A stretch of DNA of 64,000 nt from Closterium sp. NIES-65 (Eukaryota > Streptophyta > Zygnematophyceae > Desmidiales > Closteriaceae), in contig CANXME010000213.1 of the NCBI GenBank assembly GCA_948144175.1, positions 3,983,001 through 4,047,000 on the forward strand, written 5' to 3'. Below are positions 11,390 to 22,871 of the stretch, piece after piece. How positions within the stretch are numbered: position 1 is the stretch's first letter; every line of letters begins with the position of its first letter. A program made the translations under genes and the position numbers. A model generated the notes under the pieces. That model did no database searches. It was not told the DNA's origin and was given only the letters and a program-made list of their open reading frames with translations.

Positions 11390-12500
11390 CACAGCAACAC
11401 GTCAACACGGCGGCTCGGGCGACTCGGGCGGCTGAGCAGCAACTGCGGCTCGGCGGCACCAGCGGCTCGGCTCCTTTGCGGCTCAGACGGCTCGGGCGGC
11501 TCGGGCGGCTCGGGCGGCACGGGCGGTTCGGGCGGCTCGGGCGGCTCGGGCGGAACGGACGGCTCGGGCGGCTTGGGCAGCTCGGGCGGCTCGGGCGGCT
11601 CGGTAGGGCGGCGGGGCCGCAGCGAAGGGCAGCGGGGCCGCAGCGAAGGTGGCGGGGCCGCAGCAAATGGCGGCGGGGCCGCAAGGTAGGCGGCGGGGCC
11701 GCAGCGAGAGGGGCGGCGGGGCCGTAGCGAAGGGCGGCGAGGCCGCAGAGAAGGGCGGCGGGGCCGCAGCGAAGGGCGGCGGGGCCGCAGCAAAGGGCGG
11801 CGGGGCCGCAGCGAAGGGCGGCGAGGCCTTAGGGAAGGGCGGCGGGGCCGCAGTGAAGGGCGGCGGGGCCGCAGCGAAGGGCGGCGGGGCCGCAGCGAAG
11901 GGCAGCGGGGCCGGGACAGGGCGGCGCTGGGGCCGTAGCGAGAGGGGCAGCGGGGCCGCAGCGAAGGGCGGCAGAGCCGCAAGGTAGGCGGCGGGGCCGC
12001 AGCGAGAGGGGCGGCGGGGCCGCAGCGAAGGGCGGCGGAGCCGCAAGGTAGGCGGCGGGGCCGCAGCGAGAGGGGCGGCAGGGCCGTAGCGAAGGGCGGC
12101 GGGGCCGCACAGAAGGGCGGCGGGGCCGCAGCGAAGGGCGGCGGGGCCGCAGCAAAGGGCGGCGGGGCCGTAGCGAAGGGTGGCGGGGCCGCAGCGAAGG
12201 GCGGCGGGGCCTTAGGGAAGGGCGGCGGGGCCGCAGTGAAGGGCGGCGGGGCCGCAGCGAAGGGCGGCGGGGCCGCAGCGAAGGGCGGCGGGGCCGCAGT
12301 GAAGGGCGGCAGGGCCACAGCGAAGGGCGGCGGGGCCGCAGCGAAGGGCGGCGGGGCCGGGACAGGGCGGCGCCGGGGCCGTAGGGCGAGGCGACGGGGC
12401 CGTAGGGCTAGGCGACGGGGCCGCTAGGACGATGGGGCCGCCAGGGCGACGGGGCCGCTAGGGCGTCGGGGCCGCTAGGGCGGCGCGACGCAGTGAGAGA
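11390..12500 (-). repeat. GC-rich minisatellite leader of copia B
   Basis: Between primer site and gag ATG lies about 1.1 kb of tandem repeats. The main unit is 21 bases (gcagcgaagggcggcggggcc, with gcaaag, gtagcg and gcagtg variants); near the gag end it changes to ggctcgggcg units. The 21-base unit is a multiple of three, so an uninterrupted minus-strand frame reads as AAAPPPF heptads at 11314-12318. I regard that as a by-product. C, D and F have different repeats at the same place. Confidence 0.85.
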
Positions 12501-12581
12501 GAGGAGCGCGACTCGGGCTGAGCGCGCTCCGGGCAGGAAAAAAAATTGATGTGGTGGGCCCTAGGCACAATTCCCACTAGG

Positions 12582-12598
12582 GAACCGGCTCGATACCA
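12582..12598 (-). other. Primer binding site of copia B
   Basis: On the minus strand TGGTATCGAGCCGGTTC directly follows the LTR end. It resembles the initiator tRNA-Met complement with one base missing. D (TGGTATAGAGC), C (TGGTATGGAGC) and F (TGGTATAGAGC) have near-identical sites. Confidence 0.75.
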
Positions 12599-12719
12599 TG
12601 AGAAAACTGAAACGAGAATGATTGACTAAGGAACGAAAGTGATACAAATATGCAACCCTAGAAATGTGTACCCCATATAGGCTACCACACTATAGCCTAC
12701 ACAACATTATAATTTGACA
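12599..12719 (-). repeat. 5' LTR of copia B (121 bp)
   Basis: It matches 4944-5064 except for one A/C difference, and is followed by the GTTCC duplication at 12720-12724. Confidence 0.93.
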
Positions 12720-12765
12720 GTTCCGCGCTTTTCGAATTAACCCCCTTGCGTGGTTTCTGAACAGG

Positions 12766-13651
12766 ATGGGTTCGCCGGCGACCAACGACGTTACGCAGCA
12801 GCTCTTCGCGCAAATCGCCAAGATGGAAGGGGAGATGCGAGCGACGACTGAACGGTCGCGATTGGAGAACGAGCAGCTGCGAAACGAACTGCAGCGCGTT
12901 ACGTAGCTCCTCTCGACCATGAACATTCCTGCTTCGACGACTTCGCAGTAGTCGCAGCGTCAGTTCGAGGTTCCGAAACTTCGCTCGCCAGAATCGTTCG
13001 ACCATAGCGATCGAAAATCCGACGACAGGCGGTGGCTCGCGACGATGGAAATTTATTTCGCGGCGATCGGATGGTCGACGACAGAGTTCGACGGCGAGAA
13101 AATTCGTCTCGCGACAACGTTGATGCGCGGTCCAGCTCTCGAGTGGCTCGGAAGCAACAGTAGCATTTACCAGGGCGAAGCCACGTGGCAGCAGTTCTGG
13201 GCAGACCTTCTCAAACGTTTTGAGCCGATTAATTCCACTTATATTGCGCGCGAAAAATTACATCACCATAAGCAATTCGGGAGTGTCGCGCAATACACGC
13301 AGCAGATGGAGGAATTTGATAATCGCATTCCCGACATTACCGAGGGCGAAAAAATTCAGTCCTACATCGCGGAGCTGAAAACCGACATTCGGCGCCAGGT
13401 TGCAGCAGCGAATTGCAGCAGCTACAGCGAAATCGTATCGGCCGCGGAGCGTTTTGACTTGGTCAACTCCGGAACGCGACGACCCCACGTCGTCGGATCA
13501 CGACAAGGGGATCGCTCGGCTTCAACCACGTTCGCCGAACCCATGGAAGTCGACAAATTCGACGCGAATTCACGACCTGCAAAAAACAAAACGTTTTGCG
13601 AATTTTGCGGCGGAAACGGACATCGGATTGTCGACTGTTTTCACATGAAAT
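12766..13651 (+). pseudogene. G gag, N-terminal part (interrupted by copia C)
   Basis: The ATG at 12766 opens a frame with TAG at 12904 and 12949; both probably replaced CAG in a Gln-rich stretch. It then runs open to 13651. The protein has a Gln/Glu/Arg-rich start, a retrotransposon gag capsid region (WLATMEIYFAAIGW, ALEWLGSNSS, WADLLKRFEP) and a CCHC knuckle CEFCGGNGHRIVDC (C-X2-C-X4-H-X4-C). Copia C is inserted right after CFHMK. Gag would form particles and bind the element RNA. Confidence 0.88.
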
Positions 13652-13783
13652 TGTCAGAACATTATAGCTTATGCTTTTGTGTAGGCTGTAGTGGGGTATC
13701 CCATAGGGGGTACAACCCAATTAGGGTTAGTACTTGTACCCACTTCATTCATAGTTCACTCATTCTCGTTTTAGTTTTTCTCA
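13652..13783 (+). repeat. 5' LTR of copia C (132 bp)
   Basis: It starts TGTCAGAACATTATAGC and ends TTTTTCTCA, with the family core TAGGCTGTAGTGGGGTA inside. The primer site TGGTATGGAGCAGG follows at 13784. Confidence 0.93.
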
Positions 13784-13797
13784 TGGTATGGAGCAGG
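13784..13797 (+). other. Primer binding site of copia C
   Basis: TGGTATGGAGCAGG directly abuts the LTR. It resembles the initiator tRNA-Met complement with a substitution in the middle. Confidence 0.7.
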
Positions 13798-13889
13798 TTC
13801 CCTCGTGGGAACTGTTCCTAGGGCCCTACTACTGCTTCCGCTGCTACTCGATCTGTCGCACGCCCCGTGGCGTGCAACCTATTTTCATC

Positions 13890-14163
13890 TCGCCGCGCGC
13901 CTGGCGCGCGCCCTGAGGCGCGCGGCCCCGCTACCCCGTCGCGCCGCCCTAGCGGCCGCGTCGCGCCGCCCTCGCGGCCCCGATCTGCCGCCCTAGTGGC
14001 CTCGTCACCTACCCCTGCGGCCTCAGCGCCGCCCTTCCCGGCCCCGGCTCCGCCCTTCTCGGCCCCGGCGCCACCTCGGCTGGCCCCGTCGCCTACCCCG
14101 GCGACCCCGACGCCGCCCTTCCCGACCCGGCCCCGCCTTTGCTGGCCCCGTCGCCTGCCCCTG
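13890..14163 (+). repeat. GC-rich leader repeats of copia C, part 1
   Basis: Imperfect tandem GGCCCCGGCGCC/CGCCGCCCT units form the untranslated leader. T is inserted here; the last five bases, CCCTG, are its target duplication. The array resumes at 21869. Confidence 0.8.
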
Positions 14164-15335
14164 TGTCAACGGGAGTTGGGTATTGGCCCCGTCCTCGCTT
14201 GGGCAGAGCCGACTTCGTGGTCGGGTGTGAGGGGAGCAGCCGGCCTTCAGCAGTGGGTGAGCTGGTCGACGAGGAGGTCGACCTGCACGGGGGACCACTG
14301 CACGGGCGCCGACTTCAGGGTGGCGCCGACTTCAGGGAGGTCGACTTGGGTGTCGACCTGCGGAGGACGTCAACTTGGTGACGTCAACTTGGGGAAGCCG
14401 ACTTCGGCAGTCGGCCAACGGACTGCTAGTTGACCTGTTAGTGGTCGACTGGACCTGGTGGTCGACGAAGGAGGGGCCGACGTCGACCTCGACTCAGGAC
14501 GCCGAGCAGTTGGGCGTCGAGTAGCGGGGCGTCAACTTCGTGACGCCAGCTTCGGGTGGCCGACGTGGGTGGTCGGCCGACGACTGTGCTGGTCGACGAG
14601 GAGCAGGTCGACCAGGAGTGCTGGTTGATGTGGAGCTGGTCGACCAGAGGGGATGTCGACCTGGAGGAGGTCGACCGATGGTGTCGTCGACCTAGTGAGG
14701 TCGACGTGGAGGTGGTCGTCGACTTGGGAGGTCGACGGGCACGTACGGGAGCTGCTGGTTGACGTGGTTGCCTGGTCGACCAGGTTACCTGGGTGACGAA
14801 GTGCTGCGGAGGAAGGCGACGGTCGCCCAGGCGAAGTTAGCAAGCCCGACCTCGGTGGTGGTATCCCGAGGTCGTCGTGGCGGATCAGAGGCAGTCGTCA
14901 GCTCGAGGTTGACGTGGTGTGTGCGCTGTGCAGGTGACAAGACTCTGCGCGCCAATCATCTGCGCACAACTGCGAAGCAGGGTGCACTGCTGTCCTGCGT
15001 GAGCAACGCTGTCACGCCGTCAACCTGCGACGTTGGCACGCCGTCGACCTTGCCTTGCTGGAGCGCGGTCGACGAAGCCGTGCTGGAACGCGGTCGACCA
15101 GGCTGCGCTGGCAGTTGGCCGACCTGAATGCTTGCTCTGATGTAGTCTTGCATTGCCAACTTCATTGTACCATTGTTCTGAACTTTTCCTAGTGAAACTC
15201 TTGCCAATTTTCCCCGTGAACTAGCAAGTAGTGTATGCACAAGGAAAACGTCTAAGGACCAACGAATGCAGACATCACACGAGCACACGTGCCTAGCCAG
15301 TACTCTAAGCTCCCGTTGTAGTAGTTATCCCCGCA
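14164..15335 (+). repeat. 5' LTR of T (1172 bp)
   Basis: It starts TGTCAACGGGAG and ends TTATCCCCGCA. By eye the palindrome GTCGAC occurs about 20 times, mostly within 14260-14780. The last ~200 bp are AT-richer. Confidence 0.95.
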
Positions 15336-15352
15336 TGGTGCGGTGAGCGTGG
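15336..15352 (+). other. Putative primer binding site of T
   Basis: TGGTGCGGTGAGCGTGG follows the LTR directly. It starts TGG, as tRNA 3' CCA complements do, but does not match initiator tRNA-Met. The primer would be a tRNA ending CCGCACCA; I cannot say which. Confidence 0.5.
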
Positions 15353-15440
15353 ACGGCACACGACTTACCTTCAGTCAGGTCGACGTAGACACCACTTACC
15401 TATTTCGTAGTTGCAGGCCGTCAACTGTGCTGTAGTCACT

Positions 15441-18400
15441 ATGGTAGGAGCCGTAGGTGACGCGGGGGTGGTGGACACCCTAGAGGCACGGTTGGAGAAC
15501 GCGAGGAGGAAGCACGAGGCCAATGAGTATGGCGACTTGCCCTGGCCGGTCGTCGAGGCTGGACTCCGCTCCATGTGGGCGACGGAGCACCCGTCTCGAC
15601 CTGCCTCTCCTCGTCCGGTGAACAACGAAGGCGGCGTCGACGTGGGCGTCAACACCGGTGGTGGTCAAGTCGGCAGCAGTGCTAGAGGCACGTCGAGGCA
15701 AAGAGGTGTGATACACGCCGGTGAAGTCGGCAGCGTTCAGGCGCGAGGGATGCAGTCGTCGGCGGCTGCAGGCTCTTCGCGGGGTGACATCCGAGGTCGA
15801 CGGAGTGGGCTGTTGACGATGTCGGCGTCCCAGGTGACGGCGGGTGGGATTGCACCGAGCTACGGCTACTTCAAGTTTACGCCGGACAGGATCTCGGTCA
15901 CCCCTCCGCTGGTCGGTCGACCCGACATACTCACCTGGAAGGAAGCCATCGAGCCCCAGCTGGAGATGGCCGGGCTGATCGGCTTCGCCCGAGGGACCGT
16001 GGCGACGCCGGAGGAGCACCACCCCGACCTGCGTGCGGAGTTTCGCGCCGTGCAGTTGTTGACCTTCACGGTCATCTCGCGGTGCTGCTCGTCGGGCGTG
16101 CAGATCGCCTTGAAGTGGTGCCGGGAGTACCTCGACGCCGGCCACCGGGCGTGGCACTTCATTGAGTCGACGTTCCAGGTCACCGACGACCTGTTCATCG
16201 CCCAGCTGGAGGGACAGCTGACACACCTGCGTATGGGCGACGAGGAGAGTGCGACCGACTACTGCAACCGAGCCCGGCGAATTCTCGCCACCATCAGGAT
16301 GGCCGGCGCGCAGTACTCCACGGCGTCGTACATCACCCATGTCATGCAGGGTCTCTCTAGCAGCTACAACCTGCTGAAGCGGCTGTCTATGGCGCCGAGC
16401 ACAAGGGCGATGCTCAACGAGGACAACCTGACCTCATACATCCGGCAGGACGAGGCGATGCAGGAGGCTGAGCGATCGCAGGAGCTCTTGGCGCAAGCCA
16501 ACTTCATCGCCCCTGCGAAGCAAGGAGGCCGACCAGGACAGCGCGGACAGTCTGGTGGCGGCGGGAGCGGTAGCTGGAAGTCAACCAAGGAGGTCGAGAA
16601 GAAGTCGACCAAGGACGGCGGTCGAGGAGGAGGAGGTCGACGTCGGGAGTGCTGGATCTGCCACAGCCCCGATCACCTCTCCTTCGATTGTCCCGACCGC
16701 AGTGACTCCGACGACGACGACAAGGGCGGCCGCGGGAGGTCTGGCAGCCGTCGTCCTCGTCGTGGAGGAAATCATCCGCGCAAGGAGAAACAGTCGACCA
16801 AGGCATCGACTTCGGCGAAGGACGCCGACTCCGTTGCAGGCAGCAAGGGGCGAGACGACAAGATGGCGCCGTGCTCGCTGGTCGGCGTCGTGGAGCCGAC
16901 CATCTCTCTGGCGCCGGAGGCCGGAGAGGACTTCCAGGCGGTGGCGGCGGCTGTGCAGGCGAACCCGGCGGTGGTCCTGCTCGACAGCGGTTGCTCCCAC
17001 CACCTGATGGGAACGAAGGAAGCCTTCGTTGACCTGCAGCCGAGTGGCTCCATCAAGCACGTGCGCGGCTTCAATGGGGCGCTGCAGGACGTTCAGGGCA
17101 GCGGCACCGTCGCCCTGCAAGGGGAGGCCGGGAAGCAGGTGCTCATCCCCGACGTGTTGTACGTCCCGGGTGTGCGGGCGAACTTGCTGTCGTCCGGCCA
17201 GCTTAAGGAGCACCGCGTGAAGCTGCAAGAGGACGGCGACGTGATGGTGCTCGTCTCGGCAACGGGAGAGGTGCTCGGTCGGGCGACGTACTCCGGGCGT
17301 GTCCTCTGCACCGACCTGCGTCCCTGCTCAACGAGGTCGACGTCGCCCACGACGGAGGTTGTGGCTCTGCGGGCGATCGTCTCGAAGACGAAGTCGACGC
17401 CGGACCGTATGCATGCCCGGCTTGCACATGTCGGCATGGACACCATACAGAGCTCGGCGAAGAACGAGGTCGCCATTGGGCTGGACCCCAAGTCGGCGAC
17501 GGGCGCCGACTCCCCGTGTGTCTCGTGCGTCGGCGGGAAGCTGGCGCGGCACACCTTCCCCGACCAAGGCTCCGACGTCGACGATGTGTTGGCCGTCGTG
17601 CACATCGGCCTGTGCGGGCCATTCCGCGTGGCTGCCAAGGATGGCAGCCTGTACTTCTTGTTGCTGAAGGACCGCAAGACCCGCTACGTGTGGGTGAAGC
17701 CGGTCACCAAGAAGTCAGATGCGTTGCCGGCGTTCGTGCAGTGGCTGGCAGTGGCTGAGCGGCAGACGAAGAGGTCGGTGTTAATGCTGCGCTCTGACCG
17801 GGGAGGGGAGTTCCTCGGGAAGCAGTTCACCGACTTCGTGAACGGCAAGGGGATCGTCCACGACCTGACCTGCCCATACACCCCGCAGCAGAACGGCATG
17901 GCGGAGCGGGAGATGAGGACGGTGGTGGAGTCGGTGCGGACAATGCTGCTGCACATGGGCGTGCAGCACCACTGGTGGCACCTCGCTCTCCGGCAGGCCG
18001 TCTGGGTCCGCAACTGCCTTGAGAGGTCGGCGCTGCCGCCGGGGACGACGCCGTACCAACTGCTGACCGGGAAGAAGCCCGACTTGTCGCTGGCGCGGGT
18101 GTGGGGCTGCATGGCGCAGTTCCTTGTCCCTGAGCAGCAGCGTAGTGGGAAGCTGAAGCCGAAGGCCAGGTGGGGCCTGCACCTTGGCGTGTCGGCGGCG
18201 AGCAAGGGCTGGGAGCTCCTCGACGTCGACGCCGACCGGGTGGTCACCACGTCGGATGTGGTGTTCTACGAGGAGCTGTCGCTGGCCGAATGGAAGACGG
18301 AGTACGGGTCGGTGTCCGGCCGCTCGTCGCCCACCCCGCCCTCTGACACCTTGTCGGCGACGCTGCCACTGCTTGCCGAGGTCGGTGAGCTTGCTATTAC

Positions 18401-20570
18401 GGACGTCGAGGACGTCCGCCCCCCTACCCCTCCCCCTCCGACCCCTGCCCCTCCCCTCGTGGCCGACCTGCGTGGGCTGACCTCGGTGTCGGCCTCCGGC
18501 GATGAGGGGAGTAGTGGGACGTCGCCTTCGCCCAAGTGCATCGCCGGTGGCTGACGTGACGAGCGGCAGGTCGACGTGGGATTGCAGTCGACGTCGACAG
18601 GGGAGGAGCAGGTCGAGAAGCAGGTCGAGGACCAGCGGCCGACAAAGGAGCAGGCAGCAGTGACGCCGACCAAGAAGCAGTTGGCGACAGCAGGGGAGAA
18701 GTCGGCTGGGACGCCGACTGAGGAGCAGCAGGACGCCGAGGGCAGCGACAACAGCAACGATGGAGGGGACGCCGAGGAGGTCCAGCCAGGACCACGGCGT
18801 TCAGGTCGACTTCGGAGACCGCCTGACTTCTTCGTCCCCGCTGCCTTCACCACGGTGTACGACGTGGACGATGAGGCCGACGACCTGCTGTACGACGATG
18901 CCGAGGAGGCTGAGGAGTTTCCAGAGCTCGACCCCGACATGCTAGCCGACCCCGAGCACCGTTGGGACATCTCGACGATGACGGTGAAGGAGGCGTTGGC
19001 GAGCTGGAAGGGCCCGGCGGTGAAGGCCGCCATGGAGGAGGAGATTCGCAGCCTCCTCAACATGGGAACGTGGGAGTTGGTCGAACGTCCGCCGGGAGTG
19101 AACGTCATGAAGAGCCGGTGGGTGTTGACGACAAAGTACCACGTCGACGACACCGTCGAGCGCGAGAAGGCGAGGCTGGTTGTGAAGGGCTTCACGCAGG
19201 TGTACGGCGCCGACTATGACGAGACGTTCGCGCCGGTGGGCAGCTACGTCACGCTGAGGATCTTCCTCAGCATCGTCGCCGTCCGCAACCTCAACTTGAT
19301 GCAGCTCGACATGAAGAACCCCTTCTTGCAGAGCAAGCTCGACAGGGTGCTCTACATGTCCCAGCCGGACTACTTCAACGACGGGACCGGCCGGGTGTGC
19401 AAGCTGCTGAAGAGCCTGTACGGGCTAAAGCAGTCGCCGCTGCTATGGTACTTGGCGCTCAATGACGTGCTGGTCGGCGCCGGGTGGAAGAAGAGCCAGG
19501 TCGACGAGGCTCTCTACTTCAAGGACGGAAAGGACGGAGTGGCCTGCTGGGTGCTGGTCTACGTCGACGACCTACTTGCCGCCAGCAGTAGCGCCGCGAT
19601 GTTGAAGGAGCTGAAGGAGCTTCTGGAAGCCGCCTTCGAGCTGCGTGAGATCTCGCCGGTGCAGAAGTACCTCGGGCTGGAGATCGTCCGCGACAGGTCG
19701 GCGGGGAAGCTGTGGCTGCACCACCAGGGCTACGCCGACAAGCTTCGTAGGCGTTTCATCGACGAGGAGCAGACCGGGCGCACCCCGAAGACGCCGGTCT
19801 CGGTCGATGCCTACGCCGAGCTCACGTTCGATGACGAGGAGGCACAGGAGCGGCAGGAAGAGGAGTACCGGCAGAAGGTCGGCTCGCTGCAGTTCGCGGC
19901 GACGACGACGAGGCCGGACATCGCCTTCGCGTGCAGCAAGCTGGGGAGCGGCCTCACGGTGAGGAGCGACCAGCACTGGCGCGAGGTCGACCGCTGCCTC
20001 GCCTACCTCGCCAATACGCGCGACACCGCACTGGAGTTCGGCGGTGGACCTGAGTCGCTGGAGCTGGTCGGCTACGTGGACGCCGACGACGCCGGTGACA
20101 AGCAGAACAGGACGAGCACGGGTGGCTACGTGTTCGTCTATGGAGGGGCCGCAGTCTCCTGGTCGAGCCAGCGCATCAAGTGTGCGACGTTGTCATCGAC
20201 TGAGTCGGAGTACGTGGCAGCCACCGAAGCCGGCAAGGAAGGACGCCGACTTCGCTTCCTCCTTGCAGAGTTCCGGCAGCTGGATGCCGGGAAGCCGACC
20301 GTCCTTCGGGTGGACAACAAGTCGGCCATCACAGTCGTCGAGGGCATGGGGTTGACGGGCAACCTCAAGCACATGGAGCGGCGACAGGCCTGGCTGCAGC
20401 ACATGGTGAAGCGCGGGAAGTTCTCGCTGAGGTACATCCCAACCGCTGAGCAGCCGGCCGACTTCCTGACGAAGGCGCTGCAGTATCCGGCCTTCAACCG
20501 GTGCTCCGTCGCAATCGGCCAGGTGCGCTTGGCCGACGTGAGCGACGGCGACAACGACGTGCAGCAGTAG
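15441..20570 (+). pseudogene. T gag-pol polyprotein with one in-frame stop
   Basis: The first ATG of the frame is at 15441 (MVGAVGDAGVVDTLEAR); the frame ends TAG at 20568. A TGA at 18552-18554 lies between integrase and RT; the same frame continues at once. Domains: gag; CCHC knuckle CWICHSPDHLSFDC; protease VVLLDSGCSHHLMG; pre-integrase MHARLAHVGMD; integrase with D, D (LRSDRGGEFLG) and E (PYTPQQNGMAERE); acidic linker; RT with LVYVDDLLAAS; RNase H with YVDADDAGD and STESEYVAA. The stop could be CGA to TGA decay; readthrough is possible but unsupported. Confidence 0.92.
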
Positions 20571-20683
20571 GTGCCATGCCCTCTTGCATGGCTGGTGCGG
20601 TGACCGGTGTGCTGTGTGTTGGGTGCACGCCGCGGGCTATTCCGGAGCTGTACTGCCGTGTGGGCTGGGGGCCCAAGCGTGAA

Positions 20684-20696
20684 CGCGGCAGGGGAG
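20684..20696 (+). other. Polypurine tract of T
   Basis: Purine-rich GCGGCAGGGGAG-like sequence directly precedes the 3' LTR start at 20697. Confidence 0.65.
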
Positions 20697-21868
20697 TGTC
20701 AACGGGAGTTGGGTATTGGCCCCGTCCTCGCTTGGGCGGAGCCGACTTCGTGGTCGGGTGTGAGGGGAGCAGCCGGCCTTCAGCAGTGGGTGAGATGGTC
20801 GACGAGGAGGTCGACCTGCACGGGGGACCACTGCACGGGCGCCGACTTCAGGGTGGCGCCGACTTCAGGGAGGTCGACTTGGGTGTCGACCTGCGGAGGA
20901 CGTCAACTTGGTGACGTCAACTTGGGGAAGCCGACTTCGGCAGTCGGCTAACAGACTGCTAGTCGACCTGTTAGTGGTCGACTGGACCTGGTGGTCGACG
21001 AAGGAGGGGCCGACGTCGACCTCGACTCAGGACGCCGAGCAGTTGGGCGTCGAGTAGCGGGGCGTCAACTTCGTGACGCCAGCTTCGGGTGGCCGACGTG
21101 GGTGGTCGGCCGACGACTGTGCTGGTCGACGAGGAGCAGGTCGACCAGGAGTGCTGGTCGACGTGGAGCTGGTCGACCAGAGGGGATGTCGACCTGGAGG
21201 AGGTCGACCGATGGTGTCGTCGACCTGGTGAGGTCGACGTGGAGGTGGTCGTCGACTTGGGAGGTCGACGGGCACGTACGGGAGCTGCTGGTCGACGTGG
21301 TTGCCTGGTCGACCAGGTTACCTGGGTGACGAAGTGCTGCGGAGGAAGGCGACGGTCGCCCAGGCGAAGTTAGCAAGCCCGACCTCAGTGGTGGTATCCC
21401 GAGGTCGTCGTGGCGGATCAGAGGCAGTCGTCAGCTCGAGGTTGACGTGGTGTGTGCGCTGTGCAGGTGACAAGACTCTGCGCGCCAATCATCTGCGCAC
21501 AACTGCGAAGCAGGGTGCACTGCTGTCCTGCGTGAGCAACGCTGTCACGCCGTCAACCTGCGACGTTGGCACGCCGTCGACCTTGCCTTGCTGGAGCGCG
21601 GTCGACGAAGCCGTGCTGGAACGCGGTCGACCAAGCTGCGCTGGCAGTTGGCCGACCTGAATGCTTGCTCTGATGTAGTCTTGCATTGCCAACTTCATTG
21701 TACCATTGTTCTGAACTTTTCCTAGTGAAACTCTTGCCAATTTTCCCCGTGAACTAGCAAGTAGTGTATGCACAAGGAAAACGTCTAAGGACCAACGAAT
21801 GCAGACATCACACGAGCACACGTGCCTAGCCAGTACTCTAAGCTCCCGTTGTAGTAGTTATCTCCGCA
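20697..21868 (+). repeat. 3' LTR of T (1172 bp)
   Basis: Same length as the 5' LTR. Where the two differ, this copy usually keeps GTCGAC while the 5' copy has GTTGAC or GTTGAT, as expected from loss of methylated C. It is followed by the CCCTG duplication. Confidence 0.95.
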
Positions 21869-22410
21869 CCCTGCGGCCCCGGCTCCGCCCTTCCCGGCCC
21901 CGGCGCCACCTCGGCTGGCCCCGTCGCCTACCCCGGCGACCCCGACGCCACTCTTCCCGACCTGGCCCCGCCTCTACTGGCCCCGTCGCCTAGCCCTGCG
22001 GCCCCGGCGCTGCCCTTCCCGGCCCCAACGCCACCTCTGCTGGCCCCGGCGCCGCCTCTGCTGGCCCGGACGCCTACCCTGCGGCCTCGGCGCCACCTCT
22101 GCGGGCCCCGTCGCCGCTCCACCTGGCCCCGCCGCCGTCCCCAAGTGGCCCCACCGTCACCACCGAGCCGCCGGCGCCACCGAGCTAGTGCCGAGCCACC
22201 CGAGCCACCCGAGCTGCCCGAGCCGCAGCGCCACCTCAGCCGCCCGAGCCGCCGAGTCGCCGAGCCGCCGAGCTGCAGTTGCTGCCGAGCCGCCGTACCG
22301 CTGAGTCGCCCGAGTCGCCCGAGCCGCCGAGCCGCAGTTGTTGCAGTGCCGCCGTGCCGCTGAGCCGCCCGAGCCGCCCGCACCGCCGAGTCGCCGAGTC
22401 GTAGAACCTG
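21869..22410 (+). repeat. GC-rich leader repeats of copia C, part 2
   Basis: It continues the leader after T with GGCCCCGGCGCCACCTC units. From about 22180 it changes to GAGCCGCCC/GAGTCGCC units, similar in reverse complement to the gag-side end of B's leader. No coding frame is convincing. Confidence 0.75.
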
Positions 22411-22429
22411 CTCTTCCAACCACTGGTGA

Positions 22430-22871
22430 GCCCCTGCCTTACTAGCGCGCTGCCTGCCGCTTGCTTGGCTGCCTGCCTTACTGCTTCTACTCCTGCTCCT
22501 ACTTCTACTGGCGGAGCCAGATGCAGCCCCAGTGACGTCCGCGTGAGTCCCTCACGCCCGAGCAGCTGCGTGAGTGGTACGCTGGTTGGGGTTGTAGGGG
22601 TGGCGGCGCTACTACTGCTACTACTACTGGCGGCGGCCAGATGCAGCTCCAGCGACCCCCACGCGCGTCTCTCACGCCCTAGCAGCTTCGTGAGTGGTAC
22701 GGTCAGAGTGGAGGGTCTCTCAGTTCTGTTCGCTGCTCTTACGTGATTCGCACTGGTGCTCGGACTGGTCAGCCTTGTGGGACGCCTAGTCACACACAGT
22801 CCCGCTGCTTCGCCCGTCTGAGCGACGCCTGGCGTACCGAGTTTAGCGACGAGGCTGAGCTCCCCGACTAG
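22430..22871 (+). pseudogene. Copia C gag remnant with two LREWY boxes
   Basis: The N-terminal gag present in B and D is missing. What remains codes LTPEQLREWY (22551-22580), a Gly/Thr-rich spacer, then LTP-stop-QLREWY (22671-22700), whose TAG at 22680-22682 stands where A, B and D have CAG. A variant finger C-X13-C-X4-H-X4-C follows. A TAG at 22869-22871 replaces the TGG of IPRW in B and D. Confidence 0.75.

Larger units (their letters stand above)
4944..12719 (-). mobile_element. Ty1/copia element B, complete but decayed
   Basis: Two 121-bp LTRs (4944-5064, 12599-12719) differ at one base by eye. The target duplication GTTCC flanks the element (4939-4943, 12720-12724). It sits in the untranslated leader of G, between primer site and gag ATG. 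The order on the minus strand is LTR, primer site, about 1.2 kb of minisatellite leader, gag, protease, integrase, RT, RNase H, polypurine tract, LTR. The reading frame keeps one register throughout but has six premature stops. Confidence 0.95.
14164..21868 (+). mobile_element. Ty1/copia element T, near-intact, unrelated to A-F
   Basis: Two 1172-bp LTRs (14164-15335, 20697-21868) differ at about a dozen positions (about 1%), mostly transitions, several at CpG inside GTCGAC. The CCCTG duplication is perfect (14159-14163, 21869-21873). The internal part has one gag-pol frame broken by a single stop. Long LTRs, a canonical CCHC knuckle and a different primer site set it apart from the short-LTR family it sits in. 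Confidence 0.96.

Noticed and set aside
11314-12318. 334-codon minus-strand frame of AAAPPPF heptads upstream of copia B gag
   Set aside because: It arises from a 21-bp repeat whose length is a multiple of three and lacks stops in several frames on both strands. No counterpart exists in C, D or F.
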